Below are positions 1 to 10,900 of a stretch of 32,036 nucleotides of DNA, piece after piece. The notes under the pieces were generated by a model that was not told the origin of the DNA, made no database searches, and saw nothing but the letters and a program-made list of their open reading frames with translations. How positions within the stretch are numbered: position 1 is the first letter of the stretch; each line of letters opens with the position of its first letter. The stretch comes from Plakobranchus ocellatus (taxonomy: Eukaryota > Mollusca > Gastropoda > Plakobranchidae). The stretch is from the NCBI GenBank assembly GCA_019648995.1, contig BLXT01007741.1:805858-837893 (forward strand), read 5' to 3'. Position numbers and translations under genes: made by a program.

Positions 1-471
1 AAAGAAGAAAGAAAATAAATACATAAATAAATACATGCATAAATAAATAAAAAAAAGGAGGAAAATGAGTTTAGAGTAGGATATGGAGAAAGCAGTCGAT
101 GTTCAGAACAAATTAGTGTTACCTTTAACCTACTAATAGCCTGTCAAAAAATAGATATCATGATGGCTGGAAACTTGGCCTTCACCATTGTCCTATCCCA
201 TGTTCTTCCACTTCTTCCAAACTTCCCTTCCGTATGTCCTCCTTGCTCTTTTTCTGCCTCTGCCCATTTTTGTCATCCAAGATGAAGAAGACAGGCACGA
301 TGATAAAACTTTATTTCTTTTAAAAGTTCATAAAAATGCTGGCAAGTATGTAAGCTTCAAGAAAGCGGCAAAGGGTACCTAATAGAATTAATCTTTGGTA
401 GTTTTCTTTGTCCGGCATCAATAAATTGTTTCTAAGAAGATTTAAGGGTACTTGAAGGTTCCACCTGTCAC
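1..471. other. AT-rich flank, nothing assigned
   Basis: It starts with an AAATA-type low-complexity stretch (about 1-58). A 64-codon plus frame at 188-382 starts with a hydrophobic run but has no recognised motif and no supporting context. Confidence 0.6.
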
Positions 472-660
472 TTAGATACCTTTATCAGAGACACTTGAAA
501 AGATAATCTTCTCATAGAAAGCAAGCGGCACGAGACTCCAAGCTTCGCTCTGGTGTTGCATTGGCTTTGCGTCAGGGGAAGTGGGTCCCTCGAATTTGAG
601 TGCTATCGCGTAAAATTTTTCTTCTGTACTTGCATTTTGTTCTTCGTAGGGTTCAGTCAA
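472..660 (-). CDS. small open frame, hypothetical, weak
   Basis: A 62-residue frame beginning MTEPYEEQNASTEEKFYAIA and ending SSVSDKGI, of normal amino-acid composition and locally richer in GC than its surroundings. About 60-110 bases upstream on the minus strand are CCAATGG, an inverted-type GGCGTGACGCC and ATTGG, which look promoter-like. No homologue or domain is recognised and no splice partner was found. It may be chance or a repeat remnant. Confidence 0.2.
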   Translation of the reverse strand: MTEPYEEQNASTEEKFYAIALKFEGPTSPDAKPMQHQSEAWSLVPLAFYEKIIFSSVSDKGI

Positions 661-1282
661 AACCGTTGCAGTATCTTATCTTGTTCACATTGCCCCACAC
701 GGCGTCACGCCTAAAATCTGTCCAATGAGAGTTTATCCCTACAAATAATTACTTGATCCTCCATTGGTCGTTGAGATATAGCTTTGTTCTTTACAAGGCA
801 TATCTCACATTTACATGAAATTCCTAAGGCGATAAAAAAAATTACCGTTATAACATTGTGACCTTTTAGTCGTATACTCCAAGCACTGATATATGTTTTT
901 GGGTCATTAACATGTAAATTTAAAGTGCTTGATCTGAGCGGTTTCAACTATAGATAGACATAATAATCTTGAAATTCGGTTCTCACTGCTGATGCTGCTT
1001 TTATGAAATCGGGATTTCTTTTCTTTTTTGTTAATCAATTATTTCGCTAAAAAAAATAACTTATGTACCGTATATTGTTCTATTTTACATCGTTCTCTCT
1101 GACAAGCATGTTATATTATAATTATAAATATTAATATTATATGATTATTGCAGTAGAGAACAAAAACCAAGATTTTACATGGGGCTAATGTGGGACTCTG
1201 CTGAGAACTATGGAACAATAAAGGCAGTCATTTTACTGAAACCTTCTATTACAATTAATTGTCGCTTTATAATTAAAAAAAA

Positions 1283-1284
1283 AA

Positions 1285-1346
<62 letters not shown>

Positions 1347-1360
1347 CGTTGTTGTTGTTG

Positions 1361-1421
<61 letters not shown>

Positions 1422-1510
1422 CATCATCATCATTATTACTGTTGCTGTTGTTATTATTACTACATTCATTATTATCGTAAACAGCAGCAGCAGCAGTAGT
1501 AGTCAGTAGT
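1283..1510. repeat. compound (ATT)n/(GTT)n/(CAT)n/(CAG)n microsatellite
   Basis: ATT repeats enclose a short GTT tract, then CAT, GTT, CAG and TAG triplets follow. The long poly-Tyr and poly-Ile frames on the two strands are artefacts. Confidence 0.98.
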
Positions 1511-1906
1511 CATTGAATGTGAACAACACAGAAATAGTTCTATCAGTCGATATCAGAACGATAATGGTGGCAGTCAGGAGCAAGATAAAACAAATCTACG
1601 GAGCTTTTGAAGGGCATGGGAGAGCAAATGGTATATGCACGATTCGGATTATTGTTCAAAGAGTTAGAAACCCAAAAAGGTATACGTTTATGATTCATTG
1701 AATATTCAAAAGTTTACTACAGTGAAGTAATGAAATGCTGAACTAACTCTAACTTACAGGCAGATAGAAAAGATCTCAGAACTACTAAAAACATATTTGA
1801 AGCAGACCGCCAAGTTGGCTCTTTTGAAATAAAACAAACGTGAAGTAAGACAAGACTGTGTGTTATCGCCTGATTTATTTTCTCGTTATAGTGAAATGTT
1901 GTTACT

Positions 1907-1961
1907 CATTTTTTTATCCACTTTAATTTCAGACCTGAAATTAAAGTGGGTGAAAAGATGG
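1907..1961. repeat. near-perfect palindrome
   Basis: CCACTTTAATTTCAG (1918-1932) is followed after two bases by its exact reverse complement (1935-1949). Allowing G-T pairs, the pairing extends outward to about 1907 and 1960. No gene is adjacent. Confidence 0.9.
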
Positions 1962-3935
1962 CTAATAATATTTGGTTCCTGATAAATGATCGAATTGTTC
2001 ACAAGCCGACTCCATGTTGCAGTTGAATCTTAATGTATCAATCTACAGCCTTGTGCCTTTATTATAAAGAACGACTAACAAACCGCCAAAAACCTAAAAT
2101 ATATTTTGTTTGTGGGTTAATAGGCTACTTAACCTCTACTACCTTCATTCTTTTGTACAAATTTTTAGAGTCTATAATGTAAGATAATGTCCATTAGATT
2201 ATGATGTACTATTTCATTCTTTTCATCCATTGTCTGGTACATTTTATTATCCATGTTTAGTCAAAACCAGCGTTGCTGAACTATTAGCAAATTAATTTGT
2301 GTAGAAAAAAAATTCATTTAAAAGTTTGTACACATTATTCAATTAAACTCTTTATTGTGTAGCCCTTCCTATGCCTTGCATTAGTGTAATAATCAATTTT
2401 AAAAAGATCTGTATTTATCCTCTACATCTCATCTGCCCATGTTCGACACTGTGCTCTACACTTCTTGTCCACGCCCATGTCCATGTATGTTTCCTCGCTT
2501 GTGACTATGCAGTTACTCTGATCTCAGATCACTGAGACAGCTACAGCAGTTCAAGAGTGTTAGCCAGACTATTCATGAAATCAACTGTCAACAATTTATC
2601 AATTTAGCTACTTCTGTCCTCTATTCTAAAATCCTGTCCTAATTAAGTGATTCCACACATGCATTATACTTTCAGTTATATTACAATATAATACATACAA
2701 TCATATTATCACTTTTACTCTCATTCTATTGCTAATATTTTAAATTAGAAATAATCATATTATATTGATAAAAAATAATATTTGTAAGCAAAGGTCTCAA
2801 GAGCAATAACTGTCGGGTTAAAATGAGTGTGGAGAGAAACAGATACACAAAGAAAAAAACATGGAAAGAAAAATGAAAATAGTGACAAAAAAGAACTCAA
2901 TCATATAGAAATATTGCACGAGTAAAAAAAAAAAACATGAGAGGGTGATCAACTCAACTGTTTTTAATGTAAATTATGATACAAAACATAGCAATTGATA
3001 CTCCAAAATATGATCGAAATAACCCAAATATAAATGTGCAATTATCTGCATAAATTCGCGAACAGAACAAAATATTTAATTGATGAAATTGTGGTCAAAT
3101 TCCTGCTTGTTTGCTTTTTACACATTTTGCTTCTACTTAATAATGATATGTTTTTCATATATCAACAAGAAAAACAAAAGACCTAATTTGATGCCAAGCA
3201 CAAATATTTCCTGAGGAGTACTGCACATGTGCACAGAATTATGTCTCATCTTTTAAAATCATAAAGCAATGGACTTCTTGCCTTCAAACTCTTGTCTTAT
3301 GTACAAAAAGATAAATACAGACATGTCTCTCAAAAGAGACAAAATACAATGTAACTATCTGTATTGAAATTACACTCACTCATTCAGCCATTCATCAAAA
3401 ACTTTCTTGCTAACTTAGTTTTATAGATGGTGTGTTCATAAAATGAAAACAATGTTTAGACTTTTAGTTTCCTTTTGCTTATTTCCTTTTCATTAAAAGG
3501 TGAAAAGAAACAGATTTAAACACGGATTTTATCCAAAATCTTGTTTCATAAGTCACTATTTTAACTGAAATATTAATTAAGTGAAATGAGGGAACTGCTA
3601 CAAAAAGCCCTTTCTCAATGTGACTGACTATCAACTTTTGACCAACTGTGTGCCCCTGCTAAAGAAGGAACAAACAGCATTTTAATGAGAGGTAAATTTG
3701 TGTGAAGGAATGGTGACATGTGAGCATGTAGAGTCACAGATTGACAAAAATGTCAAGCCAAGCATTATGCTTGAAGTAATATACAATATTTGGAAATGGA
3801 AAAAACATTTGTAGAATCGGCCAGCTAACCACATGTCACATCTGGTTAGAATTCTTGCTTTGTTTCATCTCATCAAAGTGCAACCATTGAAGGAAGCATT
3901 TTGAAAAGTACTAATCGTGGATAACATACACTGAA

Positions 3936-3941
3936 TTTAAT
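3936..3941 (-). terminator. possible CFAP53 poly(A) signal
   Basis: ATTAAA on the minus strand about 735 bases past the CFAP53 stop, followed by a GT-containing stretch (CAGTGTATGTTATCC). I found no closer AATAAA or ATTAAA on this strand. This is positional evidence only. Confidence 0.2.
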
Positions 3942-4675
3942 AAATTTATATTGTATGCAAAGTGTACATATCTTCTTTTTTTGATATAACTTGCACTTAA
4001 ATTATATTTTCTCTGTATTTGATGCTTTGTTGAAAATAACACTAAATGATCTCACTCAAGAAAGATAATTTACTTTTGTCAACAGCTTAAGTGTCTAAAA
4101 ACTTTCATATATCGCAAGTTAATGTTTACACAATCAAACTTTGAAACAAAATCCAGCTGTGCTAAACATCTTAATTCTTCAGTGGCAAAGCAGAAAACAT
4201 TTTTTCCCCCACATATTTTCATTCTCAAATCCATTGTTTCTTAAAAGTATCATGAGCACTCTTGATCGTTATAAGCTTTAAAATTTATGTAGACAGCTAT
4301 CAAAATACACCCTATTAAAAGAAAAGGCTCATCAACAGTTCCAAAACATACACAAAAAGTTCAATCATGATTTGCTTAAAAATAATTCCTTCAAAAGAAT
4401 TTGTTGTCTTTTGCCAAATATTTTTGTAAACAATCAATCAAATACCAGTATCTCCATGTATGAAAAAGAATTCATTATGTTTCCTAAATTAAATAAATTT
4501 GAATTTTTTTCAAGGCAATAATATCTTGGTAGGCAAATTGGAGTTTCACAAATATTCCATAAAAGCTTATTATTATCTCAAATGCTCCTATTTGGTTTCT
4601 TCTTCAAGCCTATCATTTATAAGATTGTTTCAATAACTAGGGATCAACAATATATTGGTATAAAAACTTCATGCT

Positions 4676-4992
4676 CTACTCAGACACGATGACTCTCCTC
4701 ATAGGATGCAGTTTGTCTAGCCGGGGATCATCAAGGACTTGCTTCATCCTGGTCTGATATTCTCTCTCAGCTTGCTGTGCCTTAAGGAACTCTTCTAGCT
4801 CCAACCTCTGGCTTTCTTCCCTGTTCTTGGTGTTGTAGGCCATTTGGTCAACAAGGTCCTGTTGGTAGTCCACGGCCCGCTGCCAGCGATGACCAGCCTG
4901 CTCTATCTCATAGCGCTGGTTCTCCTCAATGTGGCGCTGCAGCTCTTCCCTCTCCTTTGCTGCCTCGTTTTGTTCTCTCTCATTGGCCAGAA
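4676..4992 (-). CDS. CFAP53: CFAP53 coding exon 7 (stop)
   Basis: This 317-nt final coding exon has acceptor AAAATTAG|TTCTGG and a TAG stop at 4678-4676. It encodes LANEREQNEAAKEREELQ, HRWQRAVDYQQDLVDQMAY and a KLHPMRRVIVSE terminus, which matches the HPMRK-type end of vertebrate CFAP53. The frame stays open into the intron as far as 5098, but the added residues are hydrophobic and unlike the family. Confidence 0.95.
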
Positions 4993-7900
4993 CTAATTTT
5001 GCGGAAAAAATGCAAAAGAGGCCAAAGAAGAAGCAGTGATATAATTTTTTATTGACAAAGTACATATTTTTGTAAAAATTTTTCTGTGTAATCTTCAATT
5101 TGTACGCTTTTATTGAGACTTGGATCTTTTTTATCTCATTTTGCTATTGCTTGCATTACTCTTATTAACATTAATCCTTATCAGATGATACAAACACATC
5201 ATCTGCAGAGGCTTTTCAAATTTTAGTATTGTTCATATTAATATTCTAATATCATTTCAGTACTATTTTATTAATAACTTTGATTTCATTTTAAATCTGC
5301 TGTGGTTTATTAGTAATGAATAAAGGGGTGAAGAAAAAAAATGTCAAAAATTTTTAGGAGCAGAATGAAAGCAATGAAATCTTTGATCTAACAGTGCAAA
5401 TTGAAATGTTTCAAATGTACTCTCTTATAAATATTTTCATCTTTTCTCTTTTTTTCTTCTTTCCTCATAGCTCTTAATGCTTTTTATCAAGTTTTTCATG
5501 ACATATCTGTAAGCTTTTTGACTTTGCAAATTCTGCTTCCGGTGTTTAATTAAGATTTTTTTTTGGAGAGGGATTACTTGAATCAAATATAAATTATCAA
5601 AATTTTACAATGATATTGATAATTTCTTATTTTTCAATAAACTCCGAAGTGACCAGCTTTCATTTCAAAATCAAAATTGAGCAAATACTTTTTAAAAAAG
5701 GTATTTCAGTGATAAAATTAGGTCAGCTGTCAGTCAGCTTTGTTTTGAGAACACATGAAAACTAACCATATCAACCATTTCACAGTTAAGATTGCTTCGT
5801 ATTCCTGAGGAAGCAATCCTATGATTAAGAGGGACTTTTTTCCCCATGCAGCTTTCCTTATTTAATCAAGCAAATGGAGATCTGCAGTGTGGCTTTCTCT
5901 TTTTAATCTTCACCTATTTCAGAAAGCAAATCAATAGGGTAATTATGAAAAAACTACCTTTCAGGACGCCGATTCCCTTTCCAGTTATGAACAAAATGCA
6001 ACCTTTTGGGATGCAGGTAACCGATTTGGTTACTAGGATTTTACACCTCTTTAGAATGCTGACCTCCACTGCGGTTACCTCAGGTTTTACATTCTTATAT
6101 GAGATTTTACACAAATTTTCAAAAAACGCAAAAATTAGTGCGTCCATAAAGAATAGAGAGTGTCCACCCATTGCACCCATAGGGAAATTTTAATGATTTG
6201 AGTAGTGCGTCCTGAAAAAATTTAATCTTAACTTTGAGGTTAGATACTCACGTCTCTCCTGAATCTGCTTGGCTCTGCCTCGCATGACATCATCTAGCAA
6301 AAGCTTCCGTGCCTTCCTCTCCTGACGCCACTGGTCAATCCTCTTCTCCCAGGCAGCCTCCACTTCTTTTTGGATCATTTTCTCTAGCTCGACCTCTCGT
6401 GCTTTTTCTTCCTCCATCAACTGCTTCAGGTATTCTCTGTAGCGGCGATCCTCTTCTCTAAGCTCACGCTAATAGTAGATTCATTAGAGTATAAGGTTAA
6501 ACATTTTTTTAGCTTGAGTGAGGTATTAAAAATACACTTTTAATTAAATATTCTTCTATCAAAGGACTCAATTTCTGTGCAGCAACTATCACAGGTTTTT
6601 CAGGTTATTGAAAAATGAAGTTTTCTTTTAGATTGCAAAGCATGTATACTTCAATGTAAAATGTAATTAATTTTGCAACCACAAAATTTAAGAAAAAGGG
6701 GAAGGGGGAGTTTCTGTTTTCTAGCTCTGCAAAAAATAAGCTACATCTTGCCAATCAAATTTTCTTTTCTCTCCCATCATGTTTCTTCATAAATACACAT
6801 GTTTTTGCCAAGCCATAGCATATAGCTTTTAAATGAGACCTCATCCTCCTCTCAAGCTTGCATAAGTGGAAAAGAAATTTGCAACCTCAAAATTATTGTT
6901 GCATCTCTATGCATCCCCATGGAAAAGGCTAAATTTTTATGTACCTATAAGATTTTAAATAAATGGCAAAATATGATAGTAAGAATGAAAGTAAGAAAAT
7001 TATTGCTGTAATGCTTCTTACAGTTTGTTTGGTTTTTTGTTTTTTTGTTGTTTTTTTTTTTGCAAATTATGATCTCAGTACTCTTGCCTAGCATTTTGCT
7101 ATCGCAGGTTTTTTTTTTCTTGAAAAAAAATGAAAAATAATATAAGCAAAATATATTTCAAAACAAAAATTTTTTTACTGATTTATTTGAGATTTTTTTG
7201 TGAAAGCATTCTTTTGTTTTTAAAGAACTGGAAATTCTAACCAGTCAGTCAAAGGAAGTTTTATCGTAGAATAAAAAAAGACACTTTAATTACTTCTTCA
7301 AAAGATGATTTACAATACATAGTTATACAACTACTAATGAGGAATTTTAAATTATTGCCGATAGAAATAAAATAATAGCACTGTGCTATGAAAAAACTGA
7401 GATCTTTTACTTGTGTCTGCAACCATATTCTTGTTCTCTTTCAAGCAATAAAAAGTGTGTGCTAGTGTGCTAAAATTCTTGAGGTCACTTTAAACACTTA
7501 GGGAAGATTCACGAGATGATAAATATTTGCAGTATTGGCTTTAGATGAAGTAAAAAAAAACAAAAAAAAACTGTTGAGGCACATATATTAAGTGAAGAAT
7601 AAAAAGTGGCCATACACAGCCAATAGGTTGAGCAATTTTCTCTTTACCTTGCGTTGCATGGTCTCCATGGCTTCATTTCGAGACTCTTCAAGAAGCTGCT
7701 CAAGCATCTTAAGGTCAAAAGCGAGCTGCTCTTGCTCCTCTTTGGCCTTTTTGCGAGCTTTGCTGGCAAGTGATCGATCAAGCATGTCCCTGGTCTCCTG
7801 CTGCTTCCTTGCTTTCTCCTGTCGGTTCTTTTCATCCTCTAGCTTCCATATAGCACGCTGCTCTTTCTGTAAGAACAAGAAAAAGAAGTCATTACACTCC

Positions 7901-10900
7901 TGGAAAAAAGTATGTATTACAAGCTAATGTTTTAGTTAAATTATACTTTGGGGCACCTTTGAAGTTTTAAATGGGGAATTTTTCTTTCCCTAAGTTATCA
8001 TTTCATCAAAATCAACTGAAACTTTTGTTTCTGCTTCATGTCATTGGTATTTGTCTCATGTTTTATATAGTAAACCATTTTACAGATAATCTTCTTCAAA
8101 TTTTTTTTCTTAGCAAAATCTGCATGATTATAAAAGCCTTCATGTTTTAAATCAGCCTTTCACAAAATCTTTTAAGAAGTAATATTGCAAGAGTGTTTTC
8201 AGTTCCATTCAGATTCCATTTATGCCATATTTCTCTCTTCAGCTGCAAAAGCATTGCTCTACACCTATCTTCTGACATATTTTCATTTCCAATGCTTCAC
8301 CTCATCTAAAATAAATGAGTCAAGAGTGAAGGCAAAAATGTTTTTTTTTTTTGCTTTGTTTTTTTTCTTGGTGTTGTTGAATATATAAAATAACTTACAA
8401 AATGGAACTAGAAAAAATGTTTCAGTTTCATCCTAAATAAAACCATACTAACCAAAAGCTGAGCTTCTTCATCTTTGAGTCTCCTGCCCTCTTCCTTTTG
8501 TGCCTCCAGAGCGGCCATCTGTTTTCGTAAGACTTCCAACACACCCCTATTCCTCTCATGCTGCTCGCGGGCCTCACGCTCTTCACGGGCTGCTTTTTCT
8601 AACATGTCCTGCTCCCAGAGCTTGGCATACATGGCCTCATGAGCCCTTTGCTCTTTGGCAAGCTCTTCCTTCTGTCTGAGTTGCTCTAAGCGTTCCAGAC
8701 ATACCTGGTCTTGGTGACGCTTGCTTAGAGTGGACCGCAACTCCTCACACTGAGCTCTACAGAAAAGTATAAGCATATTGTTTAGGCTTTTTTTTTTTTG
8801 CCTGTCAACTGGAAAACATTGCTATTTATCTAATTGGCTTTAGAAATGTAGCTTAAGTTCTAACAAATGAGGTGTATGCATCTATCTGAAAGCAGTCTTA
8901 CAATGATTGAATACAATCCATTCAAGCGGAAATGTAATGTTTACCAAATTTGCCAAAGGAAAAAAAAATTCAGTTCTATCTTGTATAATTAAGCCTACTT
9001 AATAATATACTTGTGAGGAGTATAATGTTGCAAAACAAATAGCCTCTCTTTACCATAAATCTGAAGGCTTGAAATTTTATCACTGCAATTTTCAATGACT
9101 GGAACCAGTTTAATCAACTTTTAAAAATCCAAAAGATTAATGTTGACTTGCACACATAGTTAGGATTCAAAAACAAAAATATATCAGTGGTTCTGTATTC
9201 ATATGCAGAAGACTCAAAACTTGCAGGCACTTTTGATCATTCTGTTTGTAATGTGTGGATGAGCCTTCTTTACACTTTGCTCTGCGTCTTGGATTCAAGT
9301 TAGTGCAAACAAATTATACAATATAGTCACTAATCTACTCTGTATTTTATGGTATACACAGAGAATAATTTTAATTCTCATTCCTACAAACAGATCTATA
9401 TTCCATGCCATGTGAGAGACTTGAAGAAGACACACACACAAAAAAAGGGTAACAAATCTGGATTGCAGTGAATGCAATTTCAGAAGATTTAAGGTTCTTG
9501 CCTAAAATTCATGTTCTTTGTTATTCCTGTAATAATTCCAATCTCTCCACAATCAGATCAAGCCTGACTCATATATCTCAAGTCTGAACTAAAAAGAGCC
9601 AATATTCTACTCAAGATACAGAATTTTTTAAAAAGCATTTTTAAGAGGGTAAAAATATCTTTAAAATTATTTTGGTTTTCTCAAAAGTGTTATATATGGT
9701 ATTCAACTCACTACGTCTATTTTCAATACCAATAAATTATATAGGTGCACTTTTGATCCAAATCATTTGTACATAGCACATTTTTGCAAAGTGGTGTGTC
9801 AGTAAGTTTATTTCGTTTTAGGAGTTATGTCAAACTGGATCTTTGTAAAAAAAAAAAAAAAAAAATGAAACAATCTGATATGTCAAAATGAAGTCGGTTT
9901 GAGATCTTTAAAAAGTATATCACATTTAAGGGAATATTTATGATTTACATGTAGCTGTAACATGAAATATTATTTTTACTGTCTTTTAAGTTAAACAAGT
10001 GTAGGCAGCTTTCATTAAAATTTCAGTCATCCACAATCAAGATTTTCAAAAGAGACTTTCATGACTTGACATGAAGGATTCGTGAGAGATTTGTAGATTA
10101 TAAGATTCACATATTCTCAATCCAATGCACTAATTATTCACTGCTCAGAGGGTAGGGAATACACTACAAATTATTGTATTTCCTCTTTATTAAGTCTGAC
10201 GATGACATACAATTTTAGCTTTTACACGTTTCAAATTTAAAAGCAAATTAACATATTCTGCTGGCATAGAGATTCTCCAATATAAATCTAGAGTTCTTTG
10301 CAGCTTAGGCAAGCAGTGGCCCAGTAGGAAAGACGAGTGGGCACCATATTGGGGGAAAGGCCAACAGTGCTGTGTCAAGTGCTTTTTTAAACACAGTATG
10401 ATCCAAACACAAGGCACTATCAGGAGAGTTTGTGATCATTGCACTGTTTCGTGTAAACTTTGTGAGATACCTCTAATTTGTTACTCATATTGTGGTCTGA
10501 GAAAAACAAAATAGGGGGAGATAAATACATTTTGTAACAATGTAAAATAAAAGGATTGTGTACAGAGAAAGGAATTGCAGGGAAACATATTCAAGACCTT
10601 TGAATGCAATCTTCATGCATCTTTAGGCCTATGGAAAGCAAAATAAGTATCTGCGACGCGAAAAGAACTATTCATATGAGAGAGAGAAACACACGGACAT
10701 ACACACACATACATACAACAGGGTGTTTTATCAGAATAAGGATAGATGGGAATATGAAATTTTACTCTGAAAGTATCCAAAGTTGAGCGGTTGTTTATTT
10801 ACAAAGTATTGCAGTCGCTTTCCATTCTGGCCCCCAATATGGTGCCGACTGTTCGTTCCTTGCAGGCAACATCACATTACCTTGCTGTAGGCCTGTGCAT

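Larger units (their letters stand above)
1511..4675. other. long non-coding stretch downstream of CFAP53
   Basis: Apart from the 1907-1961 palindrome I see no coding exon, RNA gene or transposon here. The right part, nearest 4676, is probably CFAP53 3'UTR because the gene reads leftward. AT content is high throughout. Confidence 0.6.

Noticed and set aside
1179..1499. Poly-Tyr (plus) and poly-Ile (minus) open frames
   Set aside because: Pure products of the ATT/GTT microsatellite; no non-repeat coding evidence.
5000..5098. N-terminal extension of the last CFAP53 exon to an upstream Met
   Set aside because: The extension is hydrophobic and unlike CFAP53, whereas the acceptor at 4993-4994 restores the family sequence in phase.
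5790..5818. GATTGCTTC/GAAGCAATC hairpin
   Set aside because: Nine-base stem with an 11-base loop in an intron; too short to call a microRNA or an element end.
7592..7927. Ser/Cys-rich plus-strand frame
   Set aside because: Shadow of CFAP53 exon 5 on the other strand.
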